A DNA stretch of 11,346 nt from Parachlamydiales bacterium (GTDB lineage Bacteria > Chlamydiota > Chlamydiia > Chlamydiales > SM23-39), in assembly GCA_003151315.1 (NCBI GenBank), contig PLXF01000103.1, positions 1 to 11,346 of the forward strand. The letters run 5' to 3'. A model generated the notes under the pieces. The model worked only from the letters and a program-made list of their open reading frames with translations. It searched no databases and was not told where the DNA came from. This document shows positions 1 through 7,139 of this stretch, piece after piece. Every line of letters begins with the position of its first letter. Within the stretch, counting starts at the first letter, position 1. The position numbers were made by a program, and so were the translations under genes.

Positions 1-161
1 CGACTTTGCAACTTTTTTAGCCCGATTGCCTCTGCCTATTTGTCCTCTGAGCCGTTTTAAAAACCCCTCTGGGTTAAATAAATCGACTAGTTTGACCAAA
101 GGCCAAACGTCCGGGGGCAAATAGGCCAAGGCAATCGGGCTAAAAAAATTGCAAAGTCGAG
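1..161. repeat. Repeat element with inverted arms
   Basis: The arms 1-42 and 120-161 are reverse complements of each other, differing at about three positions. The left arm begins CGACTTTGCAAC and the right arm ends TTGCAAAGTCG. The centre holds the small palindrome GTTTTAAAAAC (54-64) and a block 79-119 that, together with the right arm, recurs in inverted orientation at 8571-8651. No reading frame in it resembles a protein. The element ends 21 bp before the start codon of the efflux adaptor. It could be a non-autonomous mobile repeat, a bidirectional transcription-affecting hairpin, or a remnant of either; no transposase lies nearby. The element may extend left beyond the window. Confidence 0.8.
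79..161 (-). repeat. Dispersed repeat, copy 1 (inverted relative to 8571-8651)
   Basis: The reverse complement of this segment matches 8571-8651 almost throughout, from TCGACTTTGCAA at one end to CTAGTCGATTTA at the other, with scattered substitutions and one short length difference near TGCCC. The two copies bracket everything from the efflux operon to the second paralog, in opposite orientation. Copies this similar could recombine and invert the intervening 8.4 kb. That is a structural possibility, not something the sequence shows happening. Confidence 0.85.
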
Positions 162-182
162 CAGAGGTATCCAAGCACAGCT

Positions 183-1268
183 ATGCGCTATATTTTATGT
201 CTCACCCTTCTCCTTTTGGGATGCCAGCCGAAAAAAGAGGCGCTTCCCACCCCCTTTTTCCCCGTAAGAACAGCCGTTGCCGAAATGCGCGATACACCGA
301 TTTTTATCGAATCGCTCGGCCATGTAGAACCGATGATCGCCATTGACGTCCGCTCCCGCATCGAAGGGGAACTCACCGGCGTCTATTTTAAGCAAGGACA
401 AGAGGTAAAGAAAGGGGATCTCCTCTTCACCATTGATCCGAGACCCTATGAAGCGATCTTACACCAAGAACAAGGAAAACTCTCCCAAAATTTGGCCCTC
501 TTCGCTTTGGCAGAAGAGAAATTAAAACGGTATAAAACGCTCGTCCAAGATGAGTACTACTCTCAAATGGACTACGAGACGCTCCAATCCAATTTTGCCT
601 CGACCTCTGGACTCGTTCAACAAAATCAAGGAGAGGTGGAGCGAGCAGCTCTTGATCTCGAATATTGTTGGATCTACGCCCCGATCGATGGAATGATGGG
701 GATTTTGCAAATCGATTTGGGCAATTTAGTGAGCGCCGATGGGCAAAAACCTCTCGTTACCCTCAATCAAATGGCTCCCATCTATGTCACCTTCTCCGTT
801 CCAGAAATCCAGTTACCGCAAATCCAAAAATGGAGCCGCCATAAACAATCTCCCCTCACCGTTCTGGCCGCCTATGAATCCTTTCAAGAAGAGACCTTCG
901 AAGGGAGTTTGACTATACTCGATAACGGCGTCGACCCTAAAACCGGAATGATTAGGCTGCGCGCTACATTTGAAAATGGGCGAAGGGAGCTTTGGCCCGG
1001 TCAATTCGTCCGGACCCGATTATGCCTTCACACCGAAGAGGGGGCGATTTTGATCCCCCAGTCGGCCATTCAAGGGACGATAAAAGGGCCCATCGCCTTT
1101 GTCGTCGGCGAGGATAACAGAGTTGAGTTGCGCAAAGTGCAATTAGGACAGAAACTAGAAGATCGGATCATTGTGCTAGAGGGGATCCGAGAGGGAGAAA
1201 AGGTCGTTGTCGAAGGGCAGATCAATCTGTTTGACGGCGCTTTAGTCGCCGATAAAGGGGAGCGATGA
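183..1268 (+). CDS. RND efflux periplasmic adaptor (membrane fusion lipoprotein)
   Basis: Adaptor subunit that links an RND pump to an outer-membrane channel across the periplasm. The N-terminus (LTLLLLGC, Cys14) is a lipobox, so the protein is probably exported and lipid-anchored at Cys14. The order is typical of the HlyD/AcrA family: first beta-barrel strand about residues 28-55, first half of the lipoyl-like domain about 56-92 (RSRIEGELTGVYFKQGQEV, then GDLLFTIDPRPYEA), a helical hairpin about 93-160, second lipoyl half with the motif IYAPIDGMMG about 164-173, then beta-barrel and membrane-proximal domains to residue 361. Length is normal for the family. The start was chosen because it gives the lipoprotein signal directly; the nearest purine-rich stretch (AGAGG, 163-167) is rather far upstream. 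The stop overlaps the pump start by 4 bp (ATGA), which implies coupled translation. Substrate cannot be told. Confidence 0.95.
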   Translation: MRYILCLTLLLLGCQPKKEALPTPFFPVRTAVAEMRDTPIFIESLGHVEPMIAIDVRSRIEGELTGVYFKQGQEVKKGDLLFTIDPRPYEAILHQEQGKLSQNLALFALAEEKLKRYKTLVQDEYYSQMDYETLQSNFASTSGLVQQNQGEVERAALDLEYCWIYAPIDGMMGILQIDLGNLVSADGQKPLVTLNQMAPIYVTFSVPEIQLPQIQKWSRHKQSPLTVLAAYESFQEETFEGSLTILDNGVDPKTGMIRLRATFENGRRELWPGQFVRTRLCLHTEEGAILIPQSAIQGTIKGPIAFVVGEDNRVELRKVQLGQKLEDRIIVLEGIREGEKVVVEGQINLFDGALVADKGER

Positions 1269-4200
1269 ACCTCTCAGAGCCCTTTATTCGGAGACCTGTG
1301 ATGACCCTACTCATCACGTTTTCGATTTTTCTCTTCGGCCTCGTTGCCTATTCGCGCCTCTCCGTTAGCGATCTGCCCAATGTCGACATCCCCTCCATCG
1401 AAGTGACCGTCAGCTACCCCGGCGCCAATCCTGAAACGATGGCTCAATCGATCGCCGTTCCGTTAGAAAAACAATTCATGGCGATCCCCGTATTAAAAAA
1501 CCTCTTCTCAACTAGCAGTACAGGCGCCACTTCGATTGTTTTGCAATTCGACCTCAAAGCAAACCTCGACGGCGCTTCCACTGACGTACAAGCCGCGATT
1601 AGCCGCGCACAACCCGAACTCCCCTCTGATCTGCCCAACAACCCCACCTACGAAAAAGTTAACCCCTCCCTAACTCCTATCCTCTATTTAGCTCTCTATT
1701 CCGATACGATGACGGCAGGCGAGCTCTACGATTATGCCGCTACCTTTATCGGAAGACGCCTCTCTATGCTAGAAGGGGTGGCCAAAGTGAACACCTACGG
1801 CTCCCCTTTCGCTGTGCGCGTACAGGTCGATCCCGAAAAATTAGCCGCCAAACAGATTGGCATCGATCAAGTAGCTGAAACGGTGCAAAATGGGAACGTA
1901 CAGCGCCCCCTCGGCGTCTTGTGGGGCGCGCGGGACGATTACACCATTGATGCCGACGGACAACTAAAAACAGCGTCTCCCTATGGCGAGCTCGTTATCA
2001 AACAAAATAACGGGACCTACGTCAAAATTAAAGACATTGGAACGCCCCTCGACAGCGTGCAAAATGATAAATTTTACTACACCCACGTCACAAAAGAGGG
2101 GACCCGCTCCTCCATCATCCTCGCTATCCAAAAACTGCCCGGCGCCAATACGATCCAGGTGGTTCAACGCGTTTACAACCAGATCGACAATCTAAGACCG
2201 CAACTGCCTGAAAATTTAACGATCGATCCGGTCTACGACGCCTCTTTGCCCATCATAGAAGGGGTCCAAGATGTTAAATTCACGTTGCTCCTCTCCTTTA
2301 TCCTCGTCGTGGCGATTGTCTATCTATTTCTAGGCAAAGCGGCCAACACCGCCATCCCCGCTATCGTGCTGCCCCTCTCGATTCTAGGCACCTGCGCCCT
2401 GATGTATCTATACGGATACAGCATCAACATCCTTTCGCTCCTCGCGTTTATCCTCTGCATGGGTTTTCTGATCGACGATGCGATTGTAGTGCTAGAAAAC
2501 AGCGTTAGACATGTGCAGTTAGGCTCGACCCCTTTTGAAGCGGCTATCCAAGGGGCTAAAGAGATCGGACAAACCGTTTTAAGCATGTCCTTGTGCCTTT
2601 CAGCGGCGTTTATTCCGATGGTTTTTATGGGAGGTGTGATGGGGCGCCTCTTTCAGGAGTTTGCGATCACCCTAGTCACAGCAGTTCTCCTCTCCGGCCT
2701 CCTTTCCCTCACCTTAACGCCCCTTCTTTGCAGCCGATTCGTCTCCTCCTATAGCGCCAATAAAGGGCGATTAGAAAGTCTTTCTCTCCAATTAACCGAG
2801 AAAATGAAAGCCTACTATGAGCCTCTTTTACGCCGCACATTGCATCGCCCTCTATTTGTGCTCACTTTAGGAGCGGCATCGATCGGCCTCACTGCCCTCT
2901 TCTACTTTCTTCTGCCTCAGGATTTTCTCCCTCCTGACGATGTGGGATTTATCCAGGGCTATACACAAGCGCGCGACGGCACCTCCCCTTTCTTGATGAA
3001 CCAATACCATGAAGAGATCAATCGGATCGCCATTCAAGATCCCAACGTCGATTCGATCATCTCCTACAGCTCGTACAGCAACTCCAATCAAGGAGAGATC
3101 TTTTTTCGACTCAAACCCTATAAACAGCGCCAACCCATGAATCGGGTGATCAAAACCCTCTCCGAAAAAATGGCCCAAATCCCCGGCGTCAATTGCTATT
3201 TTTCCTCGATTCCCCTGATCAATTTCCAAGTGGGGACAACCTCACAAGCCCTCTATGAATACACCCTATCTAGCCTCAACAGCGAACAACTCCACGACTA
3301 TGCCCCTAAATTAGTAAGCAAACTCAGAAGCAGCCCCCATTTTTCCCAAGTCTCCTCCGATCTTCTCATCCAGCAGCCTCTCTGGTCGCTCCATATTTTA
3401 CGCGACCGAGCCGCCCAATTCGGCCTGCAAGCCTCCGACATCGAACAATTTCTCACCTTGGCCTATTCCGATAACAAGATCTCCCAAATCAACGGCGCGA
3501 CGAATACCTACCACGTTCTAATCGAGACAATGCCCCGTTTTTATCAAGACCCAACGGTCCTCTCTAAACTCTATATCCGCTCCCCTTCAACCTCGGCTCT
3601 TGTCCCCCTTTCTGAAGTGGTAGAACCCAAAGAGACGATCGGTCCCGTTACGATCAATCACGTCAATGGCCTCCCCGCCGTAACGATCTCCTTCAACCCC
3701 TCCGATCAAATTTCTCTCGGCCAAACGCTCCAAACTCTACACACTCTCAGCCAAGATAAGCCCCACGAAATCGGAGGAGAAGTGATCGGCACGGCGCAGG
3801 TCTTCCAAGACTCATTCGCCTCTTTGCCCCTTCTCGTTTTGCTAACTCTTTTTACCATCTACGCAATCCTCGGCATCCTCTACGAAAGTTTTCTCCACCC
3901 TTTAACCGTCATGAGCGCCTTGCCTCCCGCTCTCGTCAGCGGTCTATTTACCCTCTATCTCTTTGGACAAACCCTTTCCCTTTACTCCTTCGTCGGTCTG
4001 ATCCTCCTCATGGGAATCGTCTTAAAAAACGGGATCATGATGGTAGACTTTGCGATCGTAGCCATGCGTGAAGAAAAAAAATCGGTCCACGATGCGATCA
4101 TCGAAGCCTCTCTCATCCGCTTTCGCCCCATCATCATGACAACACTCGCCGCTCTAATGGGAGCCGTCCCCCTCGCTCTAGGGATCGGCGGCGCCATGGC

Positions 4201-4330
4201 CAAAAGCACCATTTCACTAGGCCTTTGCGTTGTAGGGGGCCTCCTCATCTCCCAAGTCGTCACCCTCCTCTTAACTCCCGTGATCTTTTCCACGCTGGAA
4301 GGATTAAGAGAACGAATCTACAAGAAATAG
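1265..4330 (+). CDS. RND multidrug efflux permease (HAE1/AcrB-MdtBC type)
   Basis: Inner-membrane proton-driven exporter that works as a trimer with the adaptor upstream. At 1021 residues it is full length for the AcrB/MdtB/MdtC family. It opens with the family start NLSEPFIRRPVMTLLIT and first membrane segment, followed by the pore-domain signature VSYPGANPETM. The proton-relay acids are present in TM4 as Asp404-Asp405 (GFLIDDAIVVLENS), and the TM10 lysine is Lys921 (VLKNGIMMVDFA), so the pump should be active. Two sets of membrane helices (about 340-500 and 850-1010) flank two large periplasmic loops, as expected. Translation is probably coupled to the adaptor through the ATGA overlap. No TolC-type gene follows, so the outer-membrane partner must be encoded elsewhere. 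Family assignment is secure; substrate is unknown, and MdtBC-like versus MexF-like cannot be decided by eye. Confidence 0.97.
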   Translation: MNLSEPFIRRPVMTLLITFSIFLFGLVAYSRLSVSDLPNVDIPSIEVTVSYPGANPETMAQSIAVPLEKQFMAIPVLKNLFSTSSTGATSIVLQFDLKANLDGASTDVQAAISRAQPELPSDLPNNPTYEKVNPSLTPILYLALYSDTMTAGELYDYAATFIGRRLSMLEGVAKVNTYGSPFAVRVQVDPEKLAAKQIGIDQVAETVQNGNVQRPLGVLWGARDDYTIDADGQLKTASPYGELVIKQNNGTYVKIKDIGTPLDSVQNDKFYYTHVTKEGTRSSIILAIQKLPGANTIQVVQRVYNQIDNLRPQLPENLTIDPVYDASLPIIEGVQDVKFTLLLSFILVVAIVYLFLGKAANTAIPAIVLPLSILGTCALMYLYGYSINILSLLAFILCMGFLIDDAIVVLENSVRHVQLGSTPFEAAIQGAKEIGQTVLSMSLCLSAAFIPMVFMGGVMGRLFQEFAITLVTAVLLSGLLSLTLTPLLCSRFVSSYSANKGRLESLSLQLTEKMKAYYEPLLRRTLHRPLFVLTLGAASIGLTALFYFLLPQDFLPPDDVGFIQGYTQARDGTSPFLMNQYHEEINRIAIQDPNVDSIISYSSYSNSNQGEIFFRLKPYKQRQPMNRVIKTLSEKMAQIPGVNCYFSSIPLINFQVGTTSQALYEYTLSSLNSEQLHDYAPKLVSKLRSSPHFSQVSSDLLIQQPLWSLHILRDRAAQFGLQASDIEQFLTLAYSDNKISQINGATNTYHVLIETMPRFYQDPTVLSKLYIRSPSTSALVPLSEVVEPKETIGPVTINHVNGLPAVTISFNPSDQISLGQTLQTLHTLSQDKPHEIGGEVIGTAQVFQDSFASLPLLVLLTLFTIYAILGILYESFLHPLTVMSALPPALVSGLFTLYLFGQTLSLYSFVGLILLMGIVLKNGIMMVDFAIVAMREEKKSVHDAIIEASLIRFRPIIMTTLAALMGAVPLALGIGGAMAKSTISLGLCVVGGLLISQVVTLLLTPVIFSTLEGLRERIYKK

Positions 4331-4358
4331 ATATCGCCTCCATTTTATAAAGAAATTG

Positions 4359-4386
4359 TTGTCAAAAAATTGACTGTCTATATACT
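4359..4386 (+). promoter_or_regulatory. Candidate sigma-70-like promoter after the efflux operon
   Basis: TTGTCA (4359-4364), a 16-bp spacer and TATACT (4381-4386) each match the sigma-70 consensus at five of six positions. Transcription would start near 4393 and run straight into the first palindromic element, whose core looks like a terminator ending near 4500. No coding frame lies just downstream. It could drive a small RNA of roughly 100 nt, contribute to the gene at 4767 if the hairpins leak, or be chance in AT-rich DNA. Confidence 0.3.
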
Positions 4387-4394
4387 ACTTCTTT

Positions 4395-4564
4395 TATACC
4401 TCTCGTGACTCAAGAATTGGCTTTTGAGGTGCGCGAAAATGGCCAGAAATCTTTCGATCGAAAAGGGGGGCTGTATTGAATTAATACTGCCCCCCTTTTC
4501 GATCGTCGATTTATGACCGTTTTGGCGCGCCTCAAAAACCAATTCTTGAATCACGAGAGGTATA
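4395..4564. repeat. Palindromic element 1 (about 170 bp)
   Basis: A nearly full-length imperfect palindrome. The ends TATACCTCTCGTGA and TCACGAGAGGTATA are exact inverses, the outer arms of about 38 bp differ at only a few positions, and pairing continues to a centre near 4480. The core 4455-4471 / 4489-4505 is a perfect 17-bp inverted repeat with GGGGGG/CCCCCC flanked by A and T runs. It has TATA at both edges and shares the right-hand TATA with the next element. The outer 19 bp are related to the ends of element 2, but the cores are unrelated. It looks like a small non-autonomous mobile element or a folded RNA; there is no coding frame. Confidence 0.85.
4455..4505. terminator. Bidirectional terminator-like hairpin, core of element 1
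   Basis: The arms CGATCGAAAAGGGGGGC (4455-4471) and GCCCCCCTTTTCGATCG (4489-4505) pair perfectly. After one mismatch the stem continues for five more pairs around a short loop. A run of A before the G tract and T after the C tract gives the intrinsic-terminator pattern on both strands, although the T tract is only four long and lies within the stem. It is the first such structure after the efflux permease, 125 bp beyond its stop, so it is a reasonable terminator for that operon. Confidence 0.6.
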
Positions 4565-4734
4565 TCCAACGTGATTCAAAAGTTGGTTTTTGACAAAGCC
4601 AGCGCCCAGAATTTTGATCAGGCGGAGCCGGTGCAAAAACAGCCCCTATTAGAAATAGGGGCTGTTTTTGCAGATCGAAATTGTGGGATGATGGCGCAGT
4701 CAAAAATCAACTTTTGAATCACGTTGGGTATATA
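4561..4734. repeat. Palindromic element 2 (about 174 bp)
   Basis: The inverted ends are TATATCCAACGTGATTCAAA (4561-4580) and its near-complement ending in CACGTTGGGTATATA. Complementarity extends through AGTTGGTTTTTGAC / GTCAAAAATCAACT. Between the arms the sequence is weakly paired and is interrupted by a strong terminator-like core at 4632-4672. The element shares TATA at 4561-4564 with element 1, so the two sit end to end. The related ends and different interiors suggest two members of one repeat family. Its right end contributes the promoter-like sequence of the gene at 4767. Confidence 0.85.
4632..4672. terminator. Bidirectional terminator hairpin, core of element 2
   Basis: A perfect 19-bp stem, 4632-4650 against 4654-4672, closes on a 3-nt loop. 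The heart CAGCCCCTATT / AATAGGGGCTG is flanked by AAAAA on the left and TTTTT on the right, the classic form of an intrinsic terminator that works in both directions. It stands between the efflux operon and the gene at 4767 and would insulate the two. Confidence 0.75.
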
Positions 4735-4742
4735 TCCATAAC
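4714..4742 (+). promoter_or_regulatory. Promoter-like sequence in the right end of element 2
   Basis: TTGAAT (4714-4719), a 17-bp spacer and CATAAC (4737-4742) form a moderate sigma-70-type promoter 53 bp (first T to A of ATG) ahead of the gene at 4767. The first 19 bases, TTGAATCACG-N4-GTATA, are also the terminal repeat of the palindromic element. The same 19-bp pattern occurs at the same distance ahead of the gene at 6217. The -10 is poor, so a bound regulator might be involved; this is inference. Confidence 0.5.
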
Positions 4743-4766
4743 CACCATAACCAAAAGGAAAAACAT

Positions 4767-5705
4767 ATGGCTGCCGTTTCCAATAATTTGCAGGTAAATT
4801 ACAATCAGCTTTTAGAGCAGGAAGACCAATACTGCCAAGTAATTAACGATTCAATTAATAATAGGATTGTTGTGTTGCACCAAATTACCCAGCGTCTTAG
4901 AAATAATGTTTTCGAACTGCCGTCAAAACCCTTTTGGAGTTCCTGTTTTTCTAAATGGAAGAAGCCTGAGCAGCAGCCCTTGATCAATGGGGAGATACGG
5001 CTAAACACACAGCGCGCCTTAGCAGAAGCTGTAGAAAGCTGCCGTTCCCACATCGAATTTTACCGCTCAGCAAAAGAATGTGTAACAAAATTAGATGAAA
5101 ATAAGCTCGCTCCTCCAGGCAGCATTAGCGCGACTCGATGCAGCGAAATATATGAGGTTACCAGGGAGGCTCACTGCTTAAATAATTTTGAAAGCAGAGA
5201 AACACCGCTCCCTGCAATTGTTAAATTTCTCAAAGATGTAACTGTACTTCACGACGCTAATTTCTTGCTTCAGAACGGCATACAATGGTTTGAGGAACAA
5301 GGATCTCGTATTCGGAATTGCTGCCTCAACTCTTTTTCGTTGTATCAAGATAATTTAGCTACATATATTAAACTCCTCGAAAAAGGTTATGAGAATTTAG
5401 ATCTTACCTCTCCAGGCGGCCCGTCTCAGGACCGAAAATGGGCTATCCATAAAGAAAAAAGAAACGATGACTTTCCCTTTCCTATCGATGCTCCTTATCT
5501 TCAAGAGGCCTTAGAAGAGCAAGATGGCCAAATGGTGGATCCACACCCATTCCCTGAGATTGAAAGTCCCAATTTTTCAGCCGCTAAAGCCCATCTAGAA
5601 AAAAAGGTGACCGCAATGAGGGACAAAGCGAAGCTTGCTCAACAAACATATAGACAAGCCATGCTTCAACCTTTGCAAGCCGAATTTGGGGATGAAGCCG
5701 TATAA
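4767..5705 (+). CDS. Unrecognised soluble helical protein, 312 aa
   Basis: I do not recognise the family. The sequence looks mostly helical and soluble: no signal peptide and no membrane segment. It has charged amphipathic stretches at about 10-50, 75-112, 155-212 and 270-305, and a more flexible Pro/Gly-rich stretch around 213-265 (SPGGPSQDRKW, FPFPIDAPYL, DPHPFPEIESP). Eight cysteines are spread along it, including an adjacent pair at 185-186. The start is supported by AAGGA at 4755-4759, a good distance from the ATG, and by the promoter-like sequence at 4714-4742. The end is convergent with the Inc-like gene on the other strand, with a hairpin between. A secreted effector or a lineage-specific cytosolic protein are both possible; nothing decides between them. 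Confidence 0.8.
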   Translation: MAAVSNNLQVNYNQLLEQEDQYCQVINDSINNRIVVLHQITQRLRNNVFELPSKPFWSSCFSKWKKPEQQPLINGEIRLNTQRALAEAVESCRSHIEFYRSAKECVTKLDENKLAPPGSISATRCSEIYEVTREAHCLNNFESRETPLPAIVKFLKDVTVLHDANFLLQNGIQWFEEQGSRIRNCCLNSFSLYQDNLATYIKLLEKGYENLDLTSPGGPSQDRKWAIHKEKRNDDFPFPIDAPYLQEALEEQDGQMVDPHPFPEIESPNFSAAKAHLEKKVTAMRDKAKLAQQTYRQAMLQPLQAEFGDEAV

Positions 5706-5724
5706 TTTTCTGGCGAGAACCCAA

Positions 5725-5756
5725 GTCAACAATCGGTCCAATGGCCGATTGTTGAC
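5725..5756. terminator. Hairpin between convergent genes
   Basis: GTCAACAATCGG (5725-5736) and CCGATTGTTGAC (5745-5756) form a perfect 12-bp stem, extended by two C:G pairs after a one-base bulge. It lies between the end of the gene at 4767-5705 and the end of the reverse-strand gene at 5771-6070, as expected for a shared bidirectional terminator. No T tract follows on either strand, so it may be a folding or RNA-protecting 3' end rather than a classical intrinsic terminator. Confidence 0.6.
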
Positions 5757-5770
5757 CATCTCGTAATCTA

Positions 5771-6070
5771 TCAGATAAAGCTCCCTTCCATTGCCTCATC
5801 AGATCTATGTTTTTCTCTACAAGCGGCGACTACAGCCATACTCAAAGCCAACGCTACAAGACCTAACCCCGTTCCCACCACCGGCCAATTGGGAGAGCCA
5901 GATGGACTGATCGCAGCGCCAACGGTGCTAATGATCAACCCAGAAAGAAAAGCGATAACGGCTACTCGATGATACCACCGCCTACACGATTCAGAATCCC
6001 ATCGATTCCGCTCAGTCTGAACAAGAAGAGGAGAAACATCAGACACAGGTACGTTCCAAGTCACGCTCAT
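5771..6070 (-). CDS. Putative Inc-like two-TM membrane protein, 99 aa
   Basis: The 99-residue product has a polar N-terminus of about 35 residues and two closely spaced hydrophobic segments, about 36-56 (VAVIAFLSGLIISTVGAAI) and 63-84 (PVVGTGLGLVALALSMAVVAA). These are joined by a turn of under ten residues (SPSGSPNWP), and a short charged tail follows. This two-lobed hydrophobic hairpin is the hallmark of chlamydial inclusion-membrane proteins, which are type III secreted and expose both ends to the host cytosol. That role is inferred from topology alone; Inc proteins share little sequence. GGAG lies seven bases before the ATG on the minus strand, which supports both the gene and its start. 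The end is convergent with the gene at 4767-5705. It could instead be an ordinary small inner-membrane protein. Confidence 0.72.
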   Translation of the reverse strand: MSVTWNVPVSDVSPLLVQTERNRWDSESCRRWYHRVAVIAFLSGLIISTVGAAISPSGSPNWPVVGTGLGLVALALSMAVVAACREKHRSDEAMEGSFI

Positions 6071-6163
6071 AATAAAACTCCGTTTTGGTTAAGAAAAATA
6101 AATGGCGCTACTATAAACAAAACCCCTATTTCCCGCGATGCAAAAAAACAGATCTTTGAGTTG

Positions 6164-6192
6164 TTGAATCACGAACAGTATACTGGTAGAAT
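6164..6192 (+). promoter_or_regulatory. Promoter-like sequence with the palindrome-end motif
   Basis: TTGAAT (6164-6169), a 17-bp spacer and TAGAAT (6187-6192) make a good sigma-70-type promoter ahead of the gene at 6217. The 19-bp block 6164-6182 matches the terminal repeat of the palindromic elements (TTGAATCACG-N4-GTATA). It stands exactly 53 bp from the start codon, as at the gene starting at 4767. No second inverted arm is visible beside it, so it is a solo site, either the remnant of an element or a conserved regulatory site. Confidence 0.6.
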
Positions 6193-6216
6193 TTATGACC
6201 ATAGGAAATCGATTTT

Positions 6217-7134
6217 ATGAGAAAGATTTTTCTGAGGATCTTTTTTTTACTGACTGTTTGTTGGTGGGCATTTCAATTTCGACCTATTACCATGCAGATT
6301 CCTGGATCAACCCCAGCGAATGATATTACAATCCGAATGCCTTTAAGAGACAAAAAGAGACTCGATTTTTTCTTTCGAGAAGCTTGTTTTGTCGGCGTAT
6401 GGGCCTATACGCTTATGGGAAGTAAGCCGGTGTCTTTTGAGATGTATACGAAACAAAGTTCAGTTTTTAAAAACACTTTTCGCCTGTCTTATATCAGAGA
6501 TCTCTTACATGACTGCTTCTGGCCTCCAGATTTCCGAGAACTATGCTTTCGTCTTAATCCTACTCAATTAAAAATGAAGTTAGGATGGGAAACTCTCAAT
6601 AAATATTTTCCTCGTTTCTCCAATTCCCGTTTTGTCTTAAGTTCATCAGATTCTGGGAGCGTGCTTTGTTTAACATTAATCGACAAAGTAAAATTCAATA
6701 ATATGGTGCAAAAACATGCTGAAGATTTCGAGCCTCTTTTACAAAAGCAAGGAGATCTTCTCGATAACGAAAATTTCATCTCTTTTCTACAGGCTTCGTG
6801 CCAAAATCATTACTTGGCTGGAATTTTGTTAGGCTTTGGGAAAGAAAATGCGCGCCTGTATGCTGAACAGGACAAAACTTATCCTGAAGGCTACACGTTA
6901 AGTTCGCCCTGGCCAGAAGAACAGGCGGCCAATCTAGACATGCTCAACGAAAACGATCGTAGCTTTACCCCGTGGGATCTGTCTATCCTATTTTATCCCC
7001 GTTTCGCCTGCGATCCCCTTTCAGAAGCGACTAAACAACTGAAACGAACATACGAGGCAGAAAGGGAACAAATCATCGCTTATTACAAAGGCAAAGACGT
7101 CGTAGAAGCCACTCTTAGCCTCCTCAATCAATAA
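6217..7134 (+). CDS. Exported or membrane-anchored protein, paralog of the lipoprotein at 7654
   Basis: Family not known to me. Residues 1-20 (MRKIFLRIFFLLTVCWWAF) form a signal peptide or anchor. Cys15 lacks a proper lipobox because valine precedes it. Shared with the paralog at 7654-8568 are YTLMGSKP (64-71), HYLAGILLGFGKEN (198-211) and a C-terminal helix ending YYKGKDVVEATLSLL (289-303). Position and length are conserved (305 against 304 aa), so the two arose by duplication and have diverged widely. There is no catalytic motif I can name. The start has AGGA at 6203-6206 and the promoter-like sequence 6164-6192. The gene ends at a strong hairpin (7140-7180), convergent with the zinc-ribbon gene. 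An envelope-associated, lineage-specific role is likely; nothing more can be said. Confidence 0.82.
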   Translation: MRKIFLRIFFLLTVCWWAFQFRPITMQIPGSTPANDITIRMPLRDKKRLDFFFREACFVGVWAYTLMGSKPVSFEMYTKQSSVFKNTFRLSYIRDLLHDCFWPPDFRELCFRLNPTQLKMKLGWETLNKYFPRFSNSRFVLSSSDSGSVLCLTLIDKVKFNNMVQKHAEDFEPLLQKQGDLLDNENFISFLQASCQNHYLAGILLGFGKENARLYAEQDKTYPEGYTLSSPWPEEQAANLDMLNENDRSFTPWDLSILFYPRFACDPLSEATKQLKRTYEAEREQIIAYYKGKDVVEATLSLLNQ

Positions 7135-7139
7135 AGAAA

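Noticed and set aside
149..346. 65-aa frame overlapping the start of the efflux adaptor
   Set aside because: It begins in the repeat, overlaps the adaptor in another frame and has no protein-like features.
2867..3229. 120-aa reverse frame inside the efflux permease
   Set aside because: It lies wholly within a well-supported gene; it is a by-product of that gene's codon use.
3982..4293. 103-aa reverse frame inside the end of the efflux permease
   Set aside because: It is antisense to conserved membrane helices, with low-complexity composition and no ribosome-binding site I could support.
4378..4569. 63-aa reverse frame across palindromic element 1
   Set aside because: It is only an open stretch through the inverted repeat; the palindrome explains the sequence better.
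4395..4734. CRISPR-like interpretation of the repeated motif TTGAATCACG
   Set aside because: Copies alternate in orientation as ends of palindromes; there is no regular spacing of equal spacers.
5969..6220. 83-aa forward frame between the Inc-like gene and the gene at 6217
   Set aside because: It is antisense to the start of the Inc-like gene and overlaps the promoter-like region at 6164-6192; composition is not protein-like.
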